Notes under the pieces: generated by a model | What the model saw: only the letters and a program-made list of their open reading frames with translations | What the model was told of the DNA's origin: nothing | Databases searched by the model: none | Shown here: in pieces, positions 46,023 through 53,690 of the stretch | Position numbering within the stretch: the stretch's first letter is position 1 | Layout: every line of letters begins with the position of its first letter | Position numbers and translations under genes: made by a program | Assembly (NCBI RefSeq): GCF_001953865.1 | Contig: NZ_MQUQ01000007.1 | Coordinates: 111,479 to 175,478, forward strand | From: Amycolatopsis coloradensis | GTDB lineage: Bacteria; Actinomycetota; Actinomycetes; Mycobacteriales; Pseudonocardiaceae | Direction: 5' to 3' | DNA length: 64,000 nt

Positions 46023-46921
46023 GAGATGACCTTTTCCGCGACCACGCACCACGTCGGAAACCGTGGCTCCGGTGTGGTGCCGTGTTGTGACGTGAGCCGG
46101 CTGAACAGGGTGGTCACAGCTGGAGGCAGGATTCTCCAGCCGGGGAACCAGGTTGCGATGTCATCGCCGTCGCGTAGCACGAGCTCGGGTTCCACGGTCT
46201 GCCGGAAGAACCGTCGCAGAGCCCCCAGCTCGGCGGCTTCCGCCGTGCCCGCCGGGGCGGTGCCGAGGAAGTTGACCGCGATCACGCTGCCGACCGCGAC
46301 CGCGTCGTGGTAGGCGCGGATCATGTCCTCCGGTCTGCCCGGCCAATGCGAGAGGTCACCGATCGTGACGCACACCGGTTCCGCGAGGTTCAGGGACCAG
46401 CGGTCGTCACCGTGTTCGGCCAGCAGTGGCGTGAGGACGTCGTGAATCGCTGCCGGGACCACGGCGGCGCGCCCGGGTTCGCCGGTGGTGGCGTTCGCTT
46501 CGAGGGCGACCTGCAGGTGCGCGCTGACGTAGACGTCGCGGGGGACCAGCACGGTTCTCGCCGCGGTCGTGTGGCGGCGGGCGATGGTGTGCGCGGTGAT
46601 CAGGTGCGGCCCGGCGGGCAGCTGTGCCCCGACGTCGGCGAACTGGGTGATGCCCTTCGTGCCCGCCGCGTCCGCGATGACCCGGTCCCGGAACAGGCGC
46701 TGCGCCCGCAGGAACGCGACATAGCCGGGTGCTTCACGGTCGATCCGCCGGGCCAGTTCCTGGTCGATCAGGAAGTGACCTCCCGTCTGCGAAAGGTCCA
46801 CCTGATGACGTTCGAGCAGTGCGGCGTTGACCCGGGTCGGGGTGGGGCGCCGCTCCTCGTCATCGAGACCGGGGACGAACCCGCGAGGCATGAGGAAATC
46901 GTGGCGGTGTGCCGAAGACAT
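46019..46921 (-). CDS. DUF574-like protein with decayed SAM motif (1)
   Basis: About 300 aa. It keeps the general DUF574 plan (RVNAALLERHQVDLS at the N-terminus, VPAAIHDVLTPLL and LAEPVCVTIGDLSHW in the second half), but motif I reads FADVGAQLPAG rather than FLDxGxG, so SAM binding is doubtful. The start ATG 46921 is chosen because the frame further upstream looks non-coding; no clear ribosome site is seen. It is followed by a coupled unknown gene. Confidence 0.6.
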   Translation of the reverse strand: MSSAHRHDFLMPRGFVPGLDDEERRPTPTRVNAALLERHQVDLSQTGGHFLIDQELARRIDREAPGYVAFLRAQRLFRDRVIADAAGTKGITQFADVGAQLPAGPHLITAHTIARRHTTAARTVLVPRDVYVSAHLQVALEANATTGEPGRAAVVPAAIHDVLTPLLAEHGDDRWSLNLAEPVCVTIGDLSHWPGRPEDMIRAYHDAVAVGSVIAVNFLGTAPAGTAEAAELGALRRFFRQTVEPELVLRDGDDIATWFPGWRILPPAVTTLFSRLTSQHGTTPEPRFPTWCVVAEKVIS

Positions 46922-47104
46922 GACGGTGGCCGGTTTCTGTCGAGGAAACAAGGAAAGCTCCGGGGATCGACAGGATCGCCCGGCGTTATTCGTGGCTGGT
47001 GGTTGACCGAGCACGGCGGCCATCCCCAGCGCGCCGTCCACAGTGGACGGGTCTGTGCCGGTCCCGCCGTGTCCTGTGTGGCAGTGCACGTTGAGGACCG
47101 GGTC

Positions 47105-47947
47105 TTAGATGCCGGCGGAGAGCGTGGTGCGCGCAGTCAGGTTGATGACCGGAACCGGACGAGTGACGTCGGGATCCTGCCCGGGGAGCACGGGTGTCGC
47201 GAGGTGGTGTTCGACGATCTCCCAGTGGGCGAACAGTTTTTTCGTCTTCGCCACTGAGCGCGGCAGCAGCGGTGTCCAGGTGTAGGCCACGAGCAGGTGG
47301 CCGACCGATTGCAGCCGGCTCGCAGCCCTGGAGGCGGGCCGGGGGGCGACGACCTGGGTGATCGACATCTGGCTTCCGTGGGGAAGGTATCCCCACAGGT
47401 CGATGATCACGTGCTCGGGGTAGTAGGCGTGCTGCAGCGTGGAACCCAGCAGCACGCAGACGGGCTCGTCGAAGCCGAAGAACCGGTCGTGGCGGGCGGC
47501 GAGAACGCACCCATCGATTCCCGCGCCCGCCGGATCCAACCACATCACCTGGTCGCGGCCCGTGCAGGCCGCGGCGAGCCGGGCCCGCACACCCGCATCC
47601 CCGGTGATGTACAGGACACGGAAGTCCTGCCCGTCGGGGAGAGCGTTCCGGACGACGTCGTGCGCGAGATCCGAGGGCGCCAGGCCCGGTTCGACCACGA
47701 CGAAGTGCCGTGTTCCCGAGCGGGTGGCGGAGCCGATGACGGTGTCGCGGTAGTCGTCCTCGGCCGCGATGGTCGCCGGGAAACCAGGCTCGACCCCACG
47801 GATGCCGGCGACGGCATCCGTGGCCGTCGCACTGGGCACGCCGGTGATCAGCCCGGCGCGGACCTCGGCGAAACTCGGCTTCGCGCGGGAGTCGGGGACA
47901 TCCATAGGGGAGGACAGGGGCGGTAGGTGGAGGTAGCGGTCAGCCAT
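47105..47947 (-). CDS. DUF574-like protein with decayed SAM motif (2)
   Basis: 280 aa, related in layout to DUF574 proteins: EVRAGLITGVPSATATDAVA at the N-terminus, then RHFVVVEPGLAPSDLAHD where motif I should be, FRVLYITGDAGVRARL for the acidic loop, and EPVCVLLGSTLQHAYYP for the post-motif strand. The motif I glycines are mostly lost. It may be a pseudoenzyme or bind a different ligand. It follows a duplicated, partly deleted stretch of DNA. Confidence 0.55.
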   Translation of the reverse strand: MADRYLHLPPLSSPMDVPDSRAKPSFAEVRAGLITGVPSATATDAVAGIRGVEPGFPATIAAEDDYRDTVIGSATRSGTRHFVVVEPGLAPSDLAHDVVRNALPDGQDFRVLYITGDAGVRARLAAACTGRDQVMWLDPAGAGIDGCVLAARHDRFFGFDEPVCVLLGSTLQHAYYPEHVIIDLWGYLPHGSQMSITQVVAPRPASRAASRLQSVGHLLVAYTWTPLLPRSVAKTKKLFAHWEIVEHHLATPVLPGQDPDVTRPVPVINLTARTTLSAGI

Positions 47948-47960
47948 GACAGGTCGTGCT

Positions 47961-48110
47961 TTCCAGGAGATTGTGGTCGGCGGCGGGGTCTCGCGTCCGA
48001 CAGCGGCGGTGAGCGGTTACGGGCCCGGGGGCGATCAGGGAGCTTTCTCCGGTGGGGTGTCAGCGTCTGCGGCGTACCGCGGCGAACGGGCCCGGCGGGG
48101 TGTGGCGTGA
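47961..48110 (-). pseudogene. Duplication remnant: ends of a solute-binding gene and its upstream neighbour
   Basis: 47961-48040 is similar to 50396-50495 (the DNA around the stop of the solute-binding gene; both share ttccagg-gattgtggtcgg). 48045-48107 is similar to 51482-51543 (the 3' end of the gene at 51497 and the ribosome site that follows it). The roughly 1 kb between these, which holds the solute-binding gene, is missing here. The block was therefore copied and its middle deleted. Confidence 0.55.
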
Positions 48111-48276
48111 CCCGCGTTCGCGCGAGGACCTGTATGTCCGCTAGGGAGGACGACTCGGTCACCGGGATTGCGCAGCATCGGAGAGACCGCAAGCCCGTTG
48201 CAGGGAATGGATTCCGGGTCCAGGTACGGGCATACAGCCCCGCATCGAGCCGGGACTGTATGCGCCGCCGCACGGA

Positions 48277-50157
48277 TTACGCGGATTCGGGTTCGTACTG
48301 GCCGCCGAGGTGCTCGGCCAGGAACCGCTCCGCCCTGGCATAGAACGTCAGCCTGTTTGCGGGTTTCTCCAGCCCATGGCCTTCGTCGTCGAACAGCAGG
48401 TACTCGGGAGGTACGCCGTTGTCCCGCAGCGCAGCGACGATCTGGTCGCTTTCAGCTTGCGGGACCCGAACATCGTTGGCTCCCTGCGCGATCAGCATCG
48501 GGATCGTCATGGTGCCGGCGTTGAAGTACGGCGATCGCGACCGCAGGAATTCGGGCTCGGTGTCCGGGTTGCCCACCTGCGCGTACATCTGGGCGGTCAT
48601 CGGGGCCCAGTAGGGCGGTATCGCACGCAGGAGCGTCTCGAGGTTGCTCGGCCCGCACAGGGAGATGGCGCAGCGAAATACCTCGGGGGTGAACGCCGCG
48701 GCGGCCAGGGCCGCGTATCCGCCGTAGGAGGCGCCGTAGATTCCGATCTTGTCCGGGTCCGCATATCCGGACTCCACGGCGAAGCTGAGGGCGTCCAGGA
48801 GGTCGTCGTGCATCTTGGCGCCCCATTCGCGGTGACCGGCGGCGGTGAACGCCTTGCCGTAGCCGGTCGAGCCGCGGAAGTTGACCTGAATGCACAGGTA
48901 GCCACGGTCGGCCAGCCACTGGGCTTCCGGGTTCAGCCGCCACGTGTCCCGCGCACCCGGTCCACCATGCACCAGGAGCACGGCCGGGAGCTTCTCGGCG
49001 TTTCCGGCCGGGAAAGTCAGGTATCCGTGGATCTCCAGGCCATCGCGGGCGGTGAAGGAGAACGGCTTGACGGTGTTCAGCCTGGTAGCGAGACGGGGGC
49101 GGTCATGGAACAGAAATTGTGCTCGGCTGGTGGCCCGGTCGTACACGTAGCTGGCGGTCGGTCCGTCGGCATGGACGAAGGACACGACCCATGAGTTGTT
49201 CGCGCGGTCGGTGGAGACGACGTGCAGGTCTCCGTCATCGACAGCGGACAGCGTGTCCAGGTCGCGCTGGATCTCGGGGGTCAGGGCCTGTGTGTGCAAG
49301 CGGTCACGCTGGAACGACACCAGGACCGGCAGTTTCGTCGAGTCATCGACGAGGACTGAACCAACGTCGTAGGTCGGGTCGTCGGCGACGACCTCTCGCT
49401 CGCCGGATTCCACGTCGATCCAGACCAACCGTGTGGCGTTGACGTCCGCTGACGTCTTCACGAGCAGCCGGCGACCGTCACCGTCGAACCCGAGCGGCTC
49501 GGTGCTCGGAGCGTCGATCATGTCAACCGTCAGCACGGGTCGCCACTCGCCGTCGACCTCACGCACCATGATCGTCCGGCCGCCATCCTGGTCCGACCGG
49601 ACGCCGGCCCGCACGTTCAGCCGGCTGTCGGCCACGAAACCGAGAAACCCCGGGTTGTCGAGGACCTTGACCAAGTCGCCGGTCGCCACGTTCAGCTCGT
49701 AGACATCGTGCAGACGGGGATCGGTCTTGTTGAGTCCGACCAGCACTCGGTCGGTGATCTCGAGGTCCTGGGCAAGCACTACTGCTTTGACACCGTCGAA
49801 CGGTGTCAGGTCCCGAACCTCGCCGCTACGCACCGCTACGGCGTAGAGGCGCGAGTTTTCGTCGCCGCCCTGATCGCGCAGGTAGAGGAGGTGGTCGCTG
49901 TCCGGCGCCCACGCGTACTCGCGGATGCCTCGGTCGCGATCGGCCGTGACCGGCCGGGCATCGCCGTCGGTGTCGACTGGCCTCACCCACAGGTTGAGCA
50001 CGCCCTCGTGCGGGGCGACCCACGCCAGCCACCGGCCATCCGGCGAGATCGACGGCGTTGTGTGCTCAGGGTTGCCGAACAGATCGACACGCGGAATGAC
50101 GTTTCCTGCACCCATCTTCGGGTGCTGGGCCGTACTGGTCACGTTACGAGTTCCCAT
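48277..50157 (-). CDS. S9-family prolyl oligopeptidase / dipeptidyl peptidase
   Basis: About 626 aa. An N-terminal beta-propeller (TPSISPDGRWLAWV, YAWAPDSDHLLYLRD and similar blades, to about residue 360) covers an alpha/beta hydrolase domain with LVHGGPGARDTW, NFRGSTGYGKAF, the nucleophile Ser in GIYGASYGGYAAL (about 470), Asp in AQGANDVRVP, and His in DEGHGLEKP. Such enzymes cut after proline or hydrolyse acyl-peptides in the cytoplasm. Two candidate starts are 50157 (used) and 50115; neither has a good ribosome site, and the frame upstream to 50232 looks non-coding. No signal peptide is visible. Confidence 0.88.
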   Translation of the reverse strand: MGTRNVTSTAQHPKMGAGNVIPRVDLFGNPEHTTPSISPDGRWLAWVAPHEGVLNLWVRPVDTDGDARPVTADRDRGIREYAWAPDSDHLLYLRDQGGDENSRLYAVAVRSGEVRDLTPFDGVKAVVLAQDLEITDRVLVGLNKTDPRLHDVYELNVATGDLVKVLDNPGFLGFVADSRLNVRAGVRSDQDGGRTIMVREVDGEWRPVLTVDMIDAPSTEPLGFDGDGRRLLVKTSADVNATRLVWIDVESGEREVVADDPTYDVGSVLVDDSTKLPVLVSFQRDRLHTQALTPEIQRDLDTLSAVDDGDLHVVSTDRANNSWVVSFVHADGPTASYVYDRATSRAQFLFHDRPRLATRLNTVKPFSFTARDGLEIHGYLTFPAGNAEKLPAVLLVHGGPGARDTWRLNPEAQWLADRGYLCIQVNFRGSTGYGKAFTAAGHREWGAKMHDDLLDALSFAVESGYADPDKIGIYGASYGGYAALAAAAFTPEVFRCAISLCGPSNLETLLRAIPPYWAPMTAQMYAQVGNPDTEPEFLRSRSPYFNAGTMTIPMLIAQGANDVRVPQAESDQIVAALRDNGVPPEYLLFDDEGHGLEKPANRLTFYARAERFLAEHLGGQYEPESA

Positions 50158-50476
50158 CTTGGTTGGATATTCGGGTCTGTGTCGCGGGCAGGTCAGCTCG
50201 ACCAGTCGCGGAAGACGAGAGCGCCGCCGCACGTGTGGCGCGCCTCGGTGACAGCGATGGTTGGTGTGCCGGAAGTCGAACCGGGTGTTGGTGTGGCGTA
50301 GGAACTGGGTGGCTGCGTCGACGACTGACGTGTGGTCTGTCCGCCGAGGCAGTGACCTAGCTGGGGAAGCCCTGTTCTGAGCCGCCGCAGCGTGTTTCCA
50401 GGGGATTGTGGTCGGGCTGCGGAGGGTGTCGTGTCCGGAAGGGACGGTCCGGCGGGGAGGCGGCGGCTGCCGGCGA
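50158..50476. other. Gene-free stretch between peptidase and solute-binding genes
   Basis: About 320 bases without a convincing ORF on either strand. Its left part could hold the promoter of the S9 peptidase gene. Its right part (from 50396) is the source of the duplicated DNA at 47961. Confidence 0.5.
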
Positions 50477-51475
50477 TTACGGTCGCGGGGGCGCGATGAT
50501 CAGCGTCGCCATCTCGATGCGCCGGTCGAGCGCGCCGTAGCGCTGCATCAGGTCGGGCACGCGCTGCAGCTCCGGCAGGGAGGGATCACTGCGGAAGTAA
50601 GGGACCGTCATCAGCGCCGCGGTGCCGGCGTCGATATTCAGGTGTCTGGTCGCGATTGTCTCGACCTCGACCGGGTTTGTGTTGGCGAGGTCGGCGGCGG
50701 TGCGCATGGCCCGCTGGAATCCCGCGATCGCGGCGCCGAGCCCGGCCGCCCGGTCCTGGGTGACGGCGTAGCTGCCTGTCGGGAAGTCATGCGCTGAGGT
50801 CGCCGGTCCCGCCGGGTCGATCAGCGGATACAGGTTCTCTTTCTTCGCCTTCGTCAGGACGGGCTCGGGCAGCAACGCGGCGTCGATGTCACCCCGGTGC
50901 AGCGCGGGGATCATCAGCTGCCAGTCCAGGTTCAGCCACGTGACCGAGTTGGGGTCGGCGCCGTGATCGAACATGAGGGACTTGGTGAGCGTGTCACTCA
51001 CGCCGTTCGGTGCGTTGCGTCCGAGTTTCTTCCCGGCCAGGGCGGCGACCGACGGCACCGAACCGTCGTTGCGGGTCATGATCCGCATGCTCTCGGGTCT
51101 CGCGACCGCGGCCTCGGCGATGATCTTCAACGGCAGCCCGCGGCGCACGGCGGTGACGATGGCGATGTCACCGGCGTAGGCGATGTCGGCGTCACCGCTC
51201 ATCAGTTTGGTGATCGCGTCCTGCCCACTGGAGGAGGGAACCAGCGTGACCGCCAGGTCTTCAGCTGCGAAGAGGCCGTGGCTGGTCGCCAGGTGCAGGG
51301 GTGCGACGTCGGTCAGTGCCAGCGCGGCGACCTTGACCGGTGTTTGCGGACCCGGAGCCGGATCGGAGTCGGCGCCCAGCAGGCCGCACCCGGAGGCGAG
51401 GACCAGGACGCCCGCGCCCGCCAGCGCGCGACCAGAGGCGCGGCGGGAACCACGAAACATGCGGCGAGTGCTCAT
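50477..51475 (-). CDS. ABC-transporter solute-binding lipoprotein (SsuA/NitT-TauT type)
   Basis: 332 aa. Signal peptide with lipobox LASGC (Cys about 30). The mature protein has ALALTDVAPLHLATSHGLFA and SSGQDAITKLMSGDADIAYA, typical of the SsuA/TauA/ThiY fold that binds sulfonates, nitrate or thiamine precursors outside the membrane. No permease or ATPase gene is adjacent, so it is an orphan binding protein. A ribosome site (GGAGA) precedes the ATG. A ghost copy of its flanks lies at 47961. Confidence 0.85.
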   Translation of the reverse strand: MSTRRMFRGSRRASGRALAGAGVLVLASGCGLLGADSDPAPGPQTPVKVAALALTDVAPLHLATSHGLFAAEDLAVTLVPSSSGQDAITKLMSGDADIAYAGDIAIVTAVRRGLPLKIIAEAAVARPESMRIMTRNDGSVPSVAALAGKKLGRNAPNGVSDTLTKSLMFDHGADPNSVTWLNLDWQLMIPALHRGDIDAALLPEPVLTKAKKENLYPLIDPAGPATSAHDFPTGSYAVTQDRAAGLGAAIAGFQRAMRTAADLANTNPVEVETIATRHLNIDAGTAALMTVPYFRSDPSLPELQRVPDLMQRYGALDRRIEMATLIIAPPRP

Positions 51476-51496
51476 CGAACTGTTCTCCAGTGGGTG

Positions 51497-52186
51497 TCAG
51501 CGCCGTCGGCGGGCCGCGGCGAACGGGAGGGGACGGGGTGTGGCGCGAGCATGCCGCCGGGGGAGCACACGGGCCCAGGACCGATGCAGGGGAAGCAGCA
51601 GCTCCAGGACCACGCCGGGCGGCATGGTGTCGCGGTAGGCCTTCTGCACGTCCTCGCACAGGCCTTCGTGCAGCCCGGCTTCCGCGAGGATCGCCCACAG
51701 CGCGACCGCGACCGGCCACAACCTGGTGTTGCGGGGCGCGGTGGCCAGGATCATCCGCCACCAGTGCGTAGCGCTGGTGTTGGTGAGTTCACAGCCCGGA
51801 CGGCGCCGATCGCGGGCGTCCCCATCGCGGATCAGCAGATCCCACGACACCCTGTCGGCAGGACCTTCCATGGCAGCGATCGAGCCTGCCAGGGTGAGCG
51901 GTCGCGCCGCGGTGAGGGCATGCACCACGGCGGGCGCGTGGCGGGACGCGAGCCGGGCGGCCACGGTATCGGCGTCCACGAGATGCAGGTGACTGTCGAT
52001 CACCGCCACGGCACCCGCCCGCTCGAGGTCGGCCAGCAGCGCGACAGCGACCGCCTGCCGGGATCTGCGCCGGTGACTCCAGCCCGACCGCGTGTCCCGG
52101 TCCTCGCAGGCCAGCCGCACCAGGATCGTCAACGACGTAGGCCCCTCATACCGCCTCGCCACCTCGGAAACCAATTGATTGCGCAC
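51497..52186 (-). CDS. Unknown protein (229 aa)
   Basis: Helical protein starting at GTG 52186, with AGGGGAGA three bases upstream; the longer frame to 52282 is shadow. It contains TSLTILVRLACEDRDT, a HLVDADTVAARLASRH segment and a Trp-rich region (THWWRMILATAPRNTRLW). No family recognised. It is encoded 21 bases before the solute-binding gene, and the two were duplicated together (remnant at 48045). The C-terminus is strongly basic. Confidence 0.55.
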   Translation of the reverse strand: MRNQLVSEVARRYEGPTSLTILVRLACEDRDTRSGWSHRRRSRQAVAVALLADLERAGAVAVIDSHLHLVDADTVAARLASRHAPAVVHALTAARPLTLAGSIAAMEGPADRVSWDLLIRDGDARDRRRPGCELTNTSATHWWRMILATAPRNTRLWPVAVALWAILAEAGLHEGLCEDVQKAYRDTMPPGVVLELLLPLHRSWARVLPRRHARATPRPLPFAAARRRR

Positions 52187-52241
52187 GAATCTCCCCTTGA
52201 GTGGAAGGCCGTCGGGCCTCCTTGGCGACGAAGAACGATGG

Positions 52242-53156
52242 CTATCCGAGCAACCCGAACGGCGCTCCTTTTCTGGCGACACCGCCCCAGAGCACGGGCG
52301 CGACCGCAGCCGAATGCCGGTCCAGTGCAGGACCGTCCGGCCAGAACCGGTCCACGGGAACGACTTCCCGGAGGTGACCCGGTGCCGGCTGGACCAGCGC
52401 GTGACCGCGGAACAGATCGGCGAACTGCTCCGGTGTCAGGAACACACCGGCGCCCAGCGCACTCTCAGTGAAGATCTCTTCCACCTTCGCGGCCACCGCG
52501 GCCAACGGCGGGTTCGATGGGGGAACACAGAAATGAGACAACGCGATGAACGACCCCTGAGGAAGCAGCACATCCCAGCGCCGCAGGAGATCCGCCATCA
52601 TCGCGGGCGCCGAGCGGTCGCCAAGGTGCGGCAGCAGTCCACAATGGATCAGCCCGATCGGCCATTCACTCTTCAGGCAGTCGCGGACAGTCTCCTTCCC
52701 GGAATCTGGCTCCCTGTTCCCATCGACTGGCGCTGTCATGGCGGAAAGCGGGTCGCGATGGTCGACCAGGGCCGCGCGGGTAGAAGAATTCCCGGCCCCG
52801 ATACTGGTGCGCGCGTGGGCGGTAGCGGCTGGATCGTCGTCCAGGTAGATCACCCGCGGTGTGTCGCGACTCGGTCCGGAGCAGCGCTGCAGAAAATCGT
52901 GGAGTGGTTCCCGCAGCGACAGGTCCACCCCGCACTCCAGGAACTGATCCACCTCCGCGTCGATCATCATGCGACCGGCTCGCTTCACGAAACCTCGAAG
53001 CAGGCCGGAGAGCGCTTTTGCCCCGGCAGCCCCTCCGGGAAGAACATCCGCGAGCTGATCAGCAACGTGGCGGTCTTCGGTGGAGCAGTCCTTGCGTTCG
53101 CCCAGAGCGTCGTAGACGCCGCGGTAGGTCGCGGCCGTTCTCACCATCACAGGCAC
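52242..53156 (-). CDS. DUF574-like protein with decayed SAM motif (3)
   Basis: About 304 aa. The N-terminal signature of DUF574 is visible (TYRGVYDALGERKDCSTEDR corresponds to ARVYDYLLGGKDNFxxDR). Motif I reads FLECGVDLS rather than FLDIGTGLP, while the acidic loop is kept as VIYLDDDPAATAHA. Loss of glycines makes SAM binding doubtful. Start could be GTG 53156 or ATG 53147. Transcription probably begins upstream of a G-rich stretch on the opposite strand. Confidence 0.65.
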   Translation of the reverse strand: MPVMVRTAATYRGVYDALGERKDCSTEDRHVADQLADVLPGGAAGAKALSGLLRGFVKRAGRMMIDAEVDQFLECGVDLSLREPLHDFLQRCSGPSRDTPRVIYLDDDPAATAHARTSIGAGNSSTRAALVDHRDPLSAMTAPVDGNREPDSGKETVRDCLKSEWPIGLIHCGLLPHLGDRSAPAMMADLLRRWDVLLPQGSFIALSHFCVPPSNPPLAAVAAKVEEIFTESALGAGVFLTPEQFADLFRGHALVQPAPGHLREVVPVDRFWPDGPALDRHSAAVAPVLWGGVARKGAPFGLLG

Positions 53157-53617
53157 AGGACGGCCCCCCAGCGCTGGAACTTCTCACCACGACTACCGGC
53201 CGTGCACTGCCGCGAACATGAGGGGTTGCTCCACTGCGTCCGGGACTTTGGTGACGGGCGCGAGGTCGGCAATGGGCCGGCATTCTCACCTGACTGTGAC
53301 ACGGCAGTAGTTGACCATCGCCCGCGCCGAATTATCAGGGGGCACAGGGGGGGGCTAAGGGGGGCAAGAGGGGGGTGAGCGCGACAATCACGGACGCCCT
53401 GACAACACTCGAGGTCCGTGGTGGACTCGTCCATGGACGTCGCCAATGTGGCGGCAGTGGACTCGATCAGAGCCGCGCTCGGCGCGTCACCGATACCGGT
53501 GGCGCGATGCGGATCGCCGTCTCGGTCCTTGGTAAGGCCGACGACCTCGTCAACAAGCGCTTTATTCGGATTTGCCAAGTGCGATACACGTTGACTGCAC
53601 CATCCCCGTCTTGTCAC
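53147..53617 (-). CDS. Uncertain ORF downstream of an XRE regulator
   Basis: GTG at 53617 begins VTRR, and the first 75 or so codons (LANPNKALVDEVVGLTKDRD and on) have good codon usage. The remainder, after a run of cytosine tracts near 53375, looks non-coding, so the gene may be truncated or end-mutated. The DNA around the GTG (gtgacaagacg) recurs at 57798 on the other strand, also downstream of an XRE 3' end. The last bases overlap the DUF574 start. Confidence 0.35.
   Translation of the reverse strand: MTRRGWCSQRVSHLANPNKALVDEVVGLTKDRDGDPHRATGIGDAPSAALIESTAATLATSMDESTTDLECCQGVRDCRAHPPLAPLSPPLCPLIIRRGRWSTTAVSQSGENAGPLPTSRPSPKSRTQWSNPSCSRQCTAGSRGEKFQRWGAVLCL
53338..53375 (+). other. G-quadruplex-forming motif
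   Basis: Four runs of 5, 8, 6 and 6 guanines separated by 4-5 bases (caca, ctaa, caaga) on the plus strand. This fits the usual G4 pattern. It lies about 180 bases upstream of the DUF574 gene starting at 53156, within the doubtful end of the ORF at 53147. Confidence 0.6.
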
Positions 53618-53690
53618 GGAGATAAGCTAAGAGTCATCAAGGAGGGCGATGGGTACGATTCCTACCCTCACCCGATCGGTCTAAGCAGCC
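53608..53690 (-). repeat. Long inverted repeat, copy 1 (regulator 3' end plus downstream promoter region)
   Basis: About 80 bases that match 57729-57809 in inverted orientation with few differences in the central 43 bases. It contains the TAG stop of the XRE gene, a GGGTA-N7-TACCC dyad, and the GTG of the ORF at 53617. Read in the regulator direction, TAGCTT sits 7-12 bases before that GTG, as in a leaderless actinomycete promoter. Confidence 0.65.
53651..53667. promoter_or_regulatory. Candidate operator dyad GGGTA-N7-TACCC, copy 1
   Basis: GGGTACGATTCCTACCC, five-base arms around seven bases, directly downstream of the XRE gene stop and about 35 bases before the GTG at 53617. Conserved at 57748-57762. 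Probable binding site of the adjacent regulator; inference only. Confidence 0.4.

Noticed and set aside
48310..49194. 294-codon plus-strand ORF over the S9 peptidase gene
   Set aside because: Antisense to conserved catalytic motifs; no motif of its own.
53651..53667. tRNA T-arm-like sequence (stem GGGTA/TACCC, seven-base loop)
   Set aside because: The loop is CGATTCC, not the T-loop consensus, and no acceptor, D or anticodon arm can be built around it.
53649..53684. 11-codon ORF with AAGGAGG, reading MGTIPTLTRSV, conserved as MGTIPTFTRSV at 57765-57730; first taken as a signalling peptide for the TPR-type regulators
   Set aside because: It lies antisense in the regulator 3' end and the operator-like dyad. 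The conservation is explained by the DNA repeat, and the second copy lacks a good ribosome site.
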